Assembly (NCBI RefSeq): GCF_009707515.1
Contig: NZ_WLYI01000004.1
Location: forward strand, 62,001 to 126,000
Origin: Pseudomonas karstica
GTDB lineage: Bacteria; Pseudomonadota; Gammaproteobacteria; Pseudomonadales; Pseudomonadaceae
DNA length: 64,000 bases
Reading direction: 5' to 3'
Shown: positions 7,928-15,386 of the stretch, one piece after another
Layout of the letters: every line of letters starts with the position of its first letter
Position numbering within the stretch: the stretch's first letter is position 1
Made by a program: the position numbers and the translations under genes
The notes under the pieces: generated by a model
What the model saw: the letters and a program-made list of their open reading frames with translations, nothing else
Databases searched by the model: none
What the model was told of the DNA's origin: nothing

Positions 7928-9643
7928 TCACTGCGGCGTCACTCGCAGCACTTCCTTTATCGTGGTCAGCCCTTGCGCCACCTTCTGCGCGCCTGACAGC
8001 CGCAAGCTGTGCATTCCATTCTTCAGTGCTTCACGACGCAGAGCCTGTAGATCGGTATTCGGGCCGATCAGCGCCTTTAAGCGGTCATCCATCAGCATGA
8101 CTTCGTAAACCCCCGCCCGTCCCCGGTAGCCGCTTTCCCGGCACTCCGGGCAGCCGGTGGCTTGGTGGACCTGCACGGGGCGCGAAACAGACCAAGGTTG
8201 GGTCAAGGCAAGCCAATCCTCTTCCAACGAAGCCTCGGGGCGCTTGCAGTGCGAGCACAACAGCCGGACCAGTCGCTGGGCCATCACCCCCAGCAGCGTC
8301 GCATTGATCAGGTAATGGGGAATACCCAGTTCCAGCAAGCGGCTGATGGCAGTGGGGGCGTCGTTGGTGTGCAGCGTCGACAGCACCAAGTGCCCGGTCA
8401 GGGCGGCCTGGATCGCCATTTCTGCAGTTTCCAGGTCACGAATTTCGCCGATCATGATGATGTCTGGATCCTGGCGCATCAGGGCACGGATGCCGCTGGC
8501 GAAGGTCAGGTCGATGTTGTGCTGGACCTGCATCTGGTTGAAGGCCGGCTCCACCATCTCGATCGGGTCTTCGACGGTGCACAGGTTGACCTCCCGGGTC
8601 GCCAACTGCTTGAGGGTGGTGTAAAGGGTGCTGGTTTTGCCCGAGCCGGTGGGACCGGTGACCAGGATGATGCCATTGGCCTGGCCAGTCATGGATTGCC
8701 AGCGTTGCAGGTCATCGCTGGAGAGCCCCAGTTGCTGGAAATCCTTGTGCAGCACCTGGGGGTCGAAAATCCGCATCACCAGTTTTTCGCCGAAAGCCGT
8801 AGGCAAGGTCGACAGACGCAGCTCCACTTCACCGCCTGACAGGTTTTTGGTTTTCACCCGGCCGTCCTGGGGTTTGCGTTTTTCTGCCACGTTCATCCGG
8901 CCGAGGCTTTTCAGGCGGCTGACCACCGCCATCGTCACCTGGGACGGGAATTGATAGACATCGTGCAGCAGCCCATCAATGCGAAAACGTACGCGGCCCT
9001 GATCGCGACCGGGCTCAATATGGATATCGCTGGCCCGCTGGCCGAAGGCGTACTGCAGTAACCAGTCGACGATATTGACGATGTGCGCATCGTTCGCGTC
9101 GGGTTCTTGATCGCTGGCGCCGAGGTTGAGCAGTTGCTCGATATTGGGGGCGCCAAGGTTTTTTTGATCACTTTGGGCGGCGCCGCTTACCGATTTCGCC
9201 AGCCGGTAAAACTCCACGGTGCAGCGCTGAATATCCTGGGGATTGGCGACCACACGCCTGATGGAGCGTTTCAACACCTGGGCCAACCCGGCCTCCCAAC
9301 TGTTCACATACGGTTGGGCGCTGGCAATCGTGACGCTGTGGGCGTCGACCGCGACGGCAAGGATCTTGTGCCGTTGGGCAAATGCGTAGGACATCAGCGG
9401 CACTACCGTCGCAACATCAATTTTCAATGGGTCAATACGCAGATAGGGCTGGCCGGCATAACGGGCAAGCCATTCGGTCAAGGCTTCAAGGGATTGCCCA
9501 TCACCGGCGAAGCATTCCAGCGGATGCAGCGTGCTGTTCACTGGCACTTTCATGTCGACGGGCACCAGGCCCTGGTCGATCAGGGCAGGCAGCAACTGAT
9601 GGATTTCCAGCCAGCGATCCTGGGTATTTGGCGCAACGGGCAT
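7928..9643 (-). CDS. GspE/PilB-family type II secretion or type IV pilus ATPase, orphan
   Basis: This hexameric traffic ATPase of about 571 aa would power a type II secretion system or type IV-like pilus. It has an N-terminal MshEN-like region and the Walker A motif GPTGSGKTSTLY. The Asp box and Walker B follow, with DPDIIMIGEIRD. Next is a His box (GHLVLSTLHTNDAPTA) and a four-cysteine zinc motif (CSHC then CPEC about 35 residues later). I place the start at MPVAPNTQ (9643); an upstream ATG at 9661 is possible. No secretin, pseudopilin or GspF gene lies nearby, so the partner machinery must be encoded elsewhere. PAO1 has a similar isolated gene near argA, from memory. Confidence 0.88.
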   Translation of the reverse strand: MPVAPNTQDRWLEIHQLLPALIDQGLVPVDMKVPVNSTLHPLECFAGDGQSLEALTEWLARYAGQPYLRIDPLKIDVATVVPLMSYAFAQRHKILAVAVDAHSVTIASAQPYVNSWEAGLAQVLKRSIRRVVANPQDIQRCTVEFYRLAKSVSGAAQSDQKNLGAPNIEQLLNLGASDQEPDANDAHIVNIVDWLLQYAFGQRASDIHIEPGRDQGRVRFRIDGLLHDVYQFPSQVTMAVVSRLKSLGRMNVAEKRKPQDGRVKTKNLSGGEVELRLSTLPTAFGEKLVMRIFDPQVLHKDFQQLGLSSDDLQRWQSMTGQANGIILVTGPTGSGKTSTLYTTLKQLATREVNLCTVEDPIEMVEPAFNQMQVQHNIDLTFASGIRALMRQDPDIIMIGEIRDLETAEMAIQAALTGHLVLSTLHTNDAPTAISRLLELGIPHYLINATLLGVMAQRLVRLLCSHCKRPEASLEEDWLALTQPWSVSRPVQVHQATGCPECRESGYRGRAGVYEVMLMDDRLKALIGPNTDLQALRREALKNGMHSLRLSGAQKVAQGLTTIKEVLRVTPQ

Positions 9644-9727
9644 GGTGGTTTTCCTGGGCAACGGTTAGGCGTAGACCTCAGGCTAGTCACCCCTTGAGCT
9701 TCAGCCTCCGGGGTTTATTGCAGGCTT

Positions 9728-10066
9728 TTACTGACTGGCCGTCTGCACCGCCAGAGACCGCGCAACATCAGCCGGACACAGTTCCAGCGAACACACGCTG
9801 ATCAGGTTACGAAGTTTTTCACCGATCACTTGGGCCCGGTGCCAGCTCAGGCCATCAATCACGATATCGATAGTCAGCAGGTCGTCTTCGCGCTGCATGT
9901 TCATGTGCTGGGGTACCAGGAACTGCAGGGCAAAATAGTTGAGCACTCGGCACAACACGTCGGGTTCAGCTTCGGCGAGTATTTGATAATGCGCCTGGCA
10001 GTGGGCATTGCTGACGGCCCAGGCGTCGACGCGTGGGGCGGGGCTGGCGGCTTCGACGACATGCAT
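9728..10066 (-). CDS. Small ACT-like domain protein, possible amino-acid sensor
   Basis: This 112-aa protein has no recognised name. Residues 25-95 read like a single ACT domain. A first strand with AHYQILAEAEPDVLCRVLNYF leads into the domain. A second strand is LLTIDIVIDGL, followed by a helix (HRAQVIGEKLRNLI) and a last strand VCSLEL. ACT domains bind small ligands such as amino acids, and the arrangement recalls small regulatory subunits of acetolactate synthase. It is divergent from an Lrp/AsnC regulator, with 127 bp between the starts. A role linked to amino-acid control is inferred from that pairing only. Confidence 0.65.
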   Translation of the reverse strand: MHVVEAASPAPRVDAWAVSNAHCQAHYQILAEAEPDVLCRVLNYFALQFLVPQHMNMQREDDLLTIDIVIDGLSWHRAQVIGEKLRNLISVCSLELCPADVARSLAVQTASQ

Positions 10067-10153
10067 GATGATTCTCCGGATTTGGCTGGAGAAATTTTTA
10101 CATTCGGTGCGGGAGATTTCTTATCTAAAAAAGCCCGTATTGGCTTATAAGAG

Positions 10154-10180
10154 AATCATACAATTCTAGAAAGTATGATT
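10154..10180. promoter_or_regulatory. Dyad operator candidate upstream of the Lrp/AsnC-type gene
   Basis: AATCATA at 10154-10160 is mirrored exactly by TATGATT at 10174-10180, with TTCTAGAA near the centre. It lies 13 bp before the ATG at 10194, in the divergent gap with the ACT-like gene. Lrp/AsnC proteins bind such imperfect dyads and usually autoregulate. That this is the site is inference. Confidence 0.45.
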
Positions 10181-10193
10181 GACGGGTGTTTTT

Positions 10194-10664
10194 ATGCACA
10201 GTGAGTTGGACGTGTACGACCGGCGCATCCTGGCGCTGTTGCAGGAAGACGCTTCGCTTTCCAGCGCGCAGATCGCTGAACAGGTTGGATTGTCGCAATC
10301 GCCATGTTGGCGGCGGATTCAGCGGCTGAAAGAGGAGGGGGTGATTCGTGGCCAGGTAACCCTGCTGGATCGCAAGAAAATCGGCCTCAACACGCAGATT
10401 TTCGCCGAGATCAAACTCAACGCCCACGGCCGTTCCAACTTCACCGAGTTCACCGAGTCGATACGCGGCTTTCCGGAAGTGCTGGAGTGTTTTGTGCTGA
10501 TGGGGGCGGTGGATTTTTTGCTGCGGATTGTGACGTCGGACATCGAGGCGTATGAGCGGTTTTTCTTCGAAAAGCTGTCGATGGTACCGGGGATTCAAGA
10601 GGTCAACTCGATAGTGGCCTTGTCGGAAATCAAATCCACCACGAGTTTGCCGGTGTTGCGCTGA
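10194..10664 (+). CDS. Lrp/AsnC family transcriptional regulator
   Basis: This 156-aa DNA-binding regulator has an N-terminal winged helix-turn-helix at residues 5-60 (LDVYDRRILALLQEDASL, then IAEQVGLSQSPCWRRIQRL). A C-terminal RAM/ACT-like ligand domain includes FPEVLECFVLMGAVDFLLRI. It probably senses an amino acid and oligomerises. I chose the ATG at 10194, which starts family homology; a TTG at 10179 would add five residues. The dyad upstream suggests autoregulation. The divergent ACT-like gene is a likely target. It converges with the CYTH-CHAD gene across a short hairpin. Confidence 0.93.
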   Translation: MHSELDVYDRRILALLQEDASLSSAQIAEQVGLSQSPCWRRIQRLKEEGVIRGQVTLLDRKKIGLNTQIFAEIKLNAHGRSNFTEFTESIRGFPEVLECFVLMGAVDFLLRIVTSDIEAYERFFFEKLSMVPGIQEVNSIVALSEIKSTTSLPVLR

Positions 10665-10687
10665 GGGCGAGGGAGACAATCGCCCTC
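10663..10687. terminator. Shared hairpin between convergent Lrp-type and CYTH-CHAD genes
   Basis: GAGGGCGA (10663-10670) pairs with TCGCCCTC (10680-10687) over a 9-nt loop. The left arm overlaps the TGA stop of the regulator gene. No T-run is present on either side, so it is a possible bidirectional 3'-end hairpin. Confidence 0.45.
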
Positions 10688-10697
10688 GCCCCAGGTA

Positions 10698-12065
10698 TTA
10701 CAGGCGCAGCAGGGTTTTCCACGCGCGATTCTGATAAACCGCAATCGCCTGATGCATCCGCGCATCCAGCGACTCATCGGTAATCGGCTGGTTGGCCAGG
10801 TGCGCCAGCTTGTTCAGCTCGCCATACAAACGATCCAACTCGGCGATCTCCAGCACCTGGCGTGCATGGTGCAACCAGGCCAGGATGCGTTCGATACGCG
10901 GCAGTTGCTCGGCCAGGTCTTCCGGCTGTTGCTGGTAGCGCGGCAGTTGCAGGGCAACGGCGTCGTCGGCCAGCAGGCGCGGCAGCCAGTTGGCGATTTG
11001 CGCAGCACCCTGGCGGTTGCCACGTACGTTGCGGTCTGCGGTCCAGGCACGAGCCAGCAGCCAGCGGGAAGTGTTCAGTGAGAACAGGCCCCAGCGCACG
11101 TCGTTCAGTTCTTCAGCGAACTGTTCCGGTGCGGCTTTACGAATGTCTTCATCATCGTCACCGGCCTGGACCAGCGGGCGCCAGTCTTCCAGCAATGCAT
11201 CCAGTGCGCTGCGCAGTTCGCTGGTGGATTGACGCGGAGCGGCCTGGCCAAGGCTGCCCACCAGGGCACGCAGTTCGCCAAGGTTTTCCACCCAGTCTTG
11301 CAGCAGGCGCCAGTGGCCGTTGAAACGGTATTGCTCAGCCAGGCGCTGGCTGCTGCCCAGCAGATGCCACATTACCGCCGCGAATGCATCGTCCAACGGC
11401 ACTTCAGCGTGCAGCACTGGTGCCGGCAGGCTCAGGGAGTAGCTGTTGGCGTCGAACAGGCGATAACCACGCTCGGCCTTGCTGATATCGCAAGGCATCA
11501 GGGCCAGGGTCGCAGCCAGTTCAGCGGCCAGTTCCAGCAACGCGGCAGGCTCACCTTCGCGCAGTTCCAGTTCCAGTTCGCAGATTTCTTCTTTCTGTTT
11601 GCCGGCAATCACCTGGCCCAGGTCCAGGGCGGCTTCGATCACTACCTTGGCTTTGCCACGGCCCCAGGCGATTTCTGCGCGTTCACGGACGAAGTCGGTG
11701 GTAAAAATCGGCTTGAGGGTCTTCTTGTCCAGCTCGGCCAGTTGCTCGGGCCAGCATTCGCCGTCGAGTTTCTTCACGTCGAGTTTGGCTTTGGGCAGTT
11801 TCCAGTCGTATTCATTACGTTCCGACAAACCGGCAACGCTCTGGCCGCGGGTCTTGAGGGTCTGGATGACTTCGTCGCCGTCTTTACGCAGGCGCAGGGC
11901 GACTTTGGCCTGGGCCAGATCGCGCTCGGGGGTGTCGAAGTATTGGTTCGTCAACTCACGGCGTTCCCAGCCACTTTTGTTGCGTTTTTTCAGTAACGGG
12001 TGTTCACGCAGCGCGGCGAGGGTTTCGCGGCTAACGCGGAGTTTGATTTCGGTTTCTTTCTGCAT
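10698..12065 (-). CDS. CYTH and CHAD domain protein, probable inorganic polyphosphate-related enzyme
   Basis: The 455-aa product has an N-terminal CYTH triphosphate-tunnel domain (residues 1-200) with the signature ExExK at residues 4-8 (ETEIK). Other tunnel residues are in TNQYFDTPE and ALRLRKDGD. A C-terminal CHAD domain (about 220-455) is helical and rich in Arg/His. CYTH enzymes of this build cleave inorganic triphosphate, and CHAD domains bind polyphosphate granules. The start at 12065 is where the CYTH homology begins; the frame extends to 12149 without homology. It is divergent from argE, with a 158-bp gap. The domain call is firm, but the exact substrate is inferred. Confidence 0.88.
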   Translation of the reverse strand: MQKETEIKLRVSRETLAALREHPLLKKRNKSGWERRELTNQYFDTPERDLAQAKVALRLRKDGDEVIQTLKTRGQSVAGLSERNEYDWKLPKAKLDVKKLDGECWPEQLAELDKKTLKPIFTTDFVRERAEIAWGRGKAKVVIEAALDLGQVIAGKQKEEICELELELREGEPAALLELAAELAATLALMPCDISKAERGYRLFDANSYSLSLPAPVLHAEVPLDDAFAAVMWHLLGSSQRLAEQYRFNGHWRLLQDWVENLGELRALVGSLGQAAPRQSTSELRSALDALLEDWRPLVQAGDDDEDIRKAAPEQFAEELNDVRWGLFSLNTSRWLLARAWTADRNVRGNRQGAAQIANWLPRLLADDAVALQLPRYQQQPEDLAEQLPRIERILAWLHHARQVLEIAELDRLYGELNKLAHLANQPITDESLDARMHQAIAVYQNRAWKTLLRL

Positions 12066-12223
12066 GGCCGGAAAATCCAGGATCGGGAGCGCAGCCGGGG
12101 AAATGTGTGGCTGCCAAGGCCGTGCAGTGTACAGGACTGAGCCCGGCAACGCGCCGCAACGGTTTATTGTGCGATGCAGATGGCTCTATGATGGGCTTCA
12201 CTTGGGAAGTTGAGAGGCTGCGC

Positions 12224-13372
12224 ATGCCGTTACCGCCTATGAAAGATCAGTTCGCTGCGCTGATTGCCGCGCCTTCGGTCAGTTGCACCCAAGCGTCGCT
12301 CGATCAATCCAACCGCCCGGTGATCGATTTGCTCGCCACCTGGCTGGGGGACTTGGGCTTTGCCTGTGACATCCAGACAGTCAGCCCCGGCAAGTTCAAC
12401 CTGTTGGCCAGTTTTGGCACCGGACCTGGCGGCCTGGTGCTCGCCGGGCATAGCGATACCGTGCCATACGACGGCGCGTTGTGGCAGACCGATCCGCTCA
12501 AGCTGACAGAGGTGGATGGGCGCTGGGTCGGCCTGGGCAGCTGTGATATGAAGGGGTTTTTCGCCCTGGTGATTGAAGCCGTACAGCCATTGCTGGATCA
12601 GCCTTTCAAGCAACCGCTGCTGATCCTTGCCACGTGTGACGAAGAAAGCTCCATGGCCGGCGCTCGTGCGCTGGCCGAGGCCGGCCGCCCCTTGGGGCGC
12701 GCGGCAGTGATCGGCGAACCGACGGGCCTCAAGCCAATCCGCTTGCACAAGGGCGTGATGATGGAGCGCATCGACATCCTCGGGCGCAGCGGCCATTCGT
12801 CCGACCCAAGCCTGGGCCACAGCGCCCTGGAAGCCATGCACGATGCTATCGGTGAACTGCGTGGCCTGCGCCTGGCCTGGCAGCGTGAGTATCGCAACCC
12901 GCAATTCAGCGTGCCTCAGCCGACCCTGAACTTTGGCTGCATCCACGGCGGCGATAACCCCAACCGGATCTGCGGCCAGTGCTCCCTGGAGTTCGACCTG
13001 CGGCCCTTGCCCGGCATGGACCCCCAGGTGTTGCGGGCCGCTATCCGGCAGAAGCTGGAACCCTTGGCCGAGCGACATCAGGTGAAGATTGATTACGCGC
13101 CGCTGTTCCCGGAAGTGCCCGCCTTCGAGCAACCCGAAGACGCTGAACTGGTGCGAGTCGCAGAAAGACTTACCGGGCATCGTGCCGAAGCAGTGGCGTT
13201 TGGCACCGAAGCACCTTATCTTCAGGGCCTTGGTTGCGAAACCCTGGTGCTCGGCCCCGGCGATATTGCCTGTGCCCACCAGCCTGGCGAGTACCTCGAA
13301 ATGTCACGCTTGACGCCTACAGTGCGTCTATTGCGAGAACTGATCGGGCATTACTGCCTGAAACCTGCATAA
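12224..13372 (+). CDS. argE: Acetylornithine deacetylase
   Basis: ArgE hydrolyses N2-acetylornithine to ornithine and acetate in arginine synthesis. This M20 metallopeptidase-family protein has 382 aa. Metal and catalytic residues are visible: VLAGHSDTVPYDG (His and the following Asp), GSCDMKGFFA, CDEESSMAGA (the Glu-Glu pair) and AVIGEPTGLKP. The dimerisation domain starts around GRSGHSSDPSLG. The ATG at 12224 has GAGAGG upstream; the open frame back to 12107 has no homology. argA follows 135 bp later, so both enzymes handle acetylated intermediates of the same pathway. Pseudomonads also have ArgJ for acetyl recycling, so ArgE may be a secondary route. Confidence 0.95.
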   Translation: MPLPPMKDQFAALIAAPSVSCTQASLDQSNRPVIDLLATWLGDLGFACDIQTVSPGKFNLLASFGTGPGGLVLAGHSDTVPYDGALWQTDPLKLTEVDGRWVGLGSCDMKGFFALVIEAVQPLLDQPFKQPLLILATCDEESSMAGARALAEAGRPLGRAAVIGEPTGLKPIRLHKGVMMERIDILGRSGHSSDPSLGHSALEAMHDAIGELRGLRLAWQREYRNPQFSVPQPTLNFGCIHGGDNPNRICGQCSLEFDLRPLPGMDPQVLRAAIRQKLEPLAERHQVKIDYAPLFPEVPAFEQPEDAELVRVAERLTGHRAEAVAFGTEAPYLQGLGCETLVLGPGDIACAHQPGEYLEMSRLTPTVRLLRELIGHYCLKPA

Positions 13373-13400
13373 ATTAACCACGACCCATCCCGTACATAAA

Positions 13401-13491
13401 AGGAGAGCGAGCGTGTCGCCAAGCCTGTTCCGACGATAACCATCAGCCCGCTGTGCGTTTTCACGACTACCCTTTTTCGGCTGCTTTTTAT
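13401..13491 (+). promoter_or_regulatory. Candidate argA leader: 8-codon ORF ending in two Arg codons, then a terminator-like hairpin
   Basis: An AGGAGAG Shine-Dalgarno at 13401-13407 stands 5 nt before GTG at 13413. The frame is GTG TCG CCA AGC CTG and then TTC CGA CGA TAA, ending at 13439 and encoding MSPSLFRR. The last two sense codons are the rare arginine codon CGA. Downstream, CAGCC (13444-13448) can pair with GGCTG (13479-13483), followed directly by CTTTTTATT. The layout resembles a translation-coupled attenuator for the arginine gene argA. The stem is short and the loop long, so this is a hypothesis. Confidence 0.35.
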
Positions 13492-13507
13492 TACAGGCCC
13501 AGGTTCT

Positions 13508-14806
13508 ATGCCCGAATATGTCAATTGGCTTCGTCACGCTTCGCCCTACATCAATGCCCACCGGGACTGCACTTTTGTCGTCATGCTGCCGGGCGATGGT
13601 GTTGAGCACCCGAACTTCGGCAACATCGTCCATGACCTGGTGCTGCTCCACAGCCTTGGCGTGCGGCTGGTACTGGTCCATGGCTCGCGCCCGCAAATCG
13701 AAACCCGTCTCACTGGTCGTGGCCTGACCCCGCATTACCATGAGGGCCTGCGCATTACTGATGCCGAAACCCTGGAGTGTGTGATCGATGCGGTCGGCCA
13801 CTTGCGCATCGCCATCGAGGCGCGGCTGTCAATGGACATGGCGTCCTCGCCGATGCAGGGCTCACGCTTGCGGGTGACCAGCGGCAACCTGGTGACAGCA
13901 CGACCTATCGGCGTGCTCGACGGCATCGACTACCAGCACACCGGCGAAGTGCGCCGGGTCGACCGCAAGGGTATCAATCGCCTGTTGGACGAGCGCTCCA
14001 TTGTGCTGTTGTCGCCGTTGGGTTACTCGCCTACCGGCGAGATCTTCAACCTCGCCTGCGAAGACGTTGCCACCCGCGCCGCCATCGACCTGAGCGCGGA
14101 CAAGCTGCTGCTGTTTGGCGCCGACCTGGGCCTGATCGATGAAAGCGGGCGGCTGGTGCGGGAGCTGCGTCCACAGCAGGTGCCCGCGCACTTGCAGCGC
14201 CTGGGCAACAACTACCAGGCCGAATTGCTCGATGCAGCGGCCGAGGCTTGCCGTGGCGGCGTAGGACGCAGCCATATCGTCAGTTACGTTGAAGACGGTG
14301 CCTTGCTCACCGAATTGTTCACCCGGGACGGCGGCGGTACGCTGGTGGCCCAGGAGCAGTTTGAGCTGGTACGTGAAGCGGCGATTGAAGACGTCGGCGG
14401 CTTGCTGGACCTGATCAGCCCGCTGGAAGAGCAGGGCGTTCTGGTGCGTCGCTCCCGGGAGGTGCTGGAGCGGGAGATCGAGCAGTTCAGTGTTGTTGAG
14501 CGCGAAGGGATGATCATCGCCTGTGCAGCGCTGTATCAGATCGCGGATTCGGATGCGGGGGAGCTGGCCTGCCTGGCGGTCAACCCCGAGTACCGCCACG
14601 GCGGGCGCGGCGATGAGTTGCTCGAACGCATCGAAACCCGGGCCCGGGCCCAGGGTTTGAAGACGTTGTTCGTCCTCACTACGCGTACCGCCCACTGGTT
14701 CCGCGAGCGCGGGTTTGTGCCCAGCAGTGTGGACCGCCTGCCGTCGGCGCGAGCTTCGTTGTACAACTATCAGCGCAACTCGAAGATCTTCGAAAAAACC
14801 TTATAA
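13508..14806 (+). CDS. argA: Amino-acid N-acetyltransferase (N-acetylglutamate synthase)
   Basis: ArgA makes N-acetylglutamate from glutamate and acetyl-CoA, the first step of arginine synthesis. The 432-aa protein has two parts. Residues 1-285 form an amino-acid-kinase-like regulatory domain (LVLVHGSRPQIETRL, then SPLGYSPTGEIFNL). Residues 290-432 form a GNAT acetyltransferase domain with ACLAVNPEYRHGGRGDELL as the acetyl-CoA loop. This is the classical bacterial ArgA build, usually inhibited by arginine. The start ATG at 13508 begins MPEYVNWLRHASPYI, as in the family. It lies downstream of argE and of a possible arginine-codon leader. A perfect 10-bp hairpin follows the stop. Confidence 0.96.
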   Translation: MPEYVNWLRHASPYINAHRDCTFVVMLPGDGVEHPNFGNIVHDLVLLHSLGVRLVLVHGSRPQIETRLTGRGLTPHYHEGLRITDAETLECVIDAVGHLRIAIEARLSMDMASSPMQGSRLRVTSGNLVTARPIGVLDGIDYQHTGEVRRVDRKGINRLLDERSIVLLSPLGYSPTGEIFNLACEDVATRAAIDLSADKLLLFGADLGLIDESGRLVRELRPQQVPAHLQRLGNNYQAELLDAAAEACRGGVGRSHIVSYVEDGALLTELFTRDGGGTLVAQEQFELVREAAIEDVGGLLDLISPLEEQGVLVRRSREVLEREIEQFSVVEREGMIIACAALYQIADSDAGELACLAVNPEYRHGGRGDELLERIETRARAQGLKTLFVLTTRTAHWFRERGFVPSSVDRLPSARASLYNYQRNSKIFEKTL

Positions 14807-14830
14807 CTGCGCATCTCGACAGCTGCCTGG

Positions 14831-14855
14831 CCGGGCAGCCTTTATGGCTGCCCGG
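14831..14855 (+). terminator. Hairpin after argA
   Basis: CCGGGCAGCC (14831-14840) pairs perfectly with GGCTGCCCGG (14846-14855) across the loop TTTAT. It lies 25 bp after the argA stop. No T-run follows, but the stem is strong. Confidence 0.6.
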
Positions 14856-15386
14856 TGACATACGCCGAATAGTCCGACAGTACCCTCGCAACCTTCCACT
14901 TTGCTGGAACGATGCCGGTTTGGCAGCCGATCGTGAAATCGGCTCGCGGTGCAGCAAAAGAAATTATTAGCGATACAAAAACTGTAACAAATTGACGAGA
15001 GGATGTGCGTTTGGCCATGATGGCGTCGCCTTTTTGATCGTGTGTGACGTATGCAGACGTACGACCACACTAAACGATCTAAAAAATGGCCAAAAATACC
15101 CTTTAGGAATTAATCAAAGAATGGGTGCTGCCTTTCATAGGTTTCTGTTTTTTGGAAAGTCTTATTCCTTAATCGTATGAAAAATGATGAAATAATTCTT
15201 TTTAGACGTATGAAAAACTCATTACCCTGCAAGGATTAAATCACTGCGATTAGACGAAGGTAGTAGACACGCAAGGTTACGATTGACTTGTCAGTCACTA
15301 TCTGGCGCTAATCGCGCATCTGTGGATCCGGGGCGTTAGAACCAGGACCAAAGAACTACAAAAATTAGAAACGAGAGGAGCGGTAC
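14856..15386. other. AT-rich intergenic region before the porin gene, no gene seen
   Basis: About 530 bp contain no convincing coding sequence. Short open frames here have no family resemblance, no good ribosome-binding site and A+T-rich low-complexity content. The word CGTATGAAAAA occurs twice, at about 15173 and 15207. A possible promoter lies near the end: TTGACT at 15283-15288 with GCTAAT about 18 bp later. A dyad TGACT-TGTC-AGTCA (15284-15297) overlaps that -35. The region probably holds the porin control elements. Confidence 0.4.

Noticed and set aside
14801..15070. An 89-codon reading frame on the minus strand in the argA-porin gap
   Set aside because: It has no family resemblance, no clear ribosome-binding site, starts in an A+T-rich region and overlaps the argA hairpin. 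Codon use is unlike the neighbouring genes.
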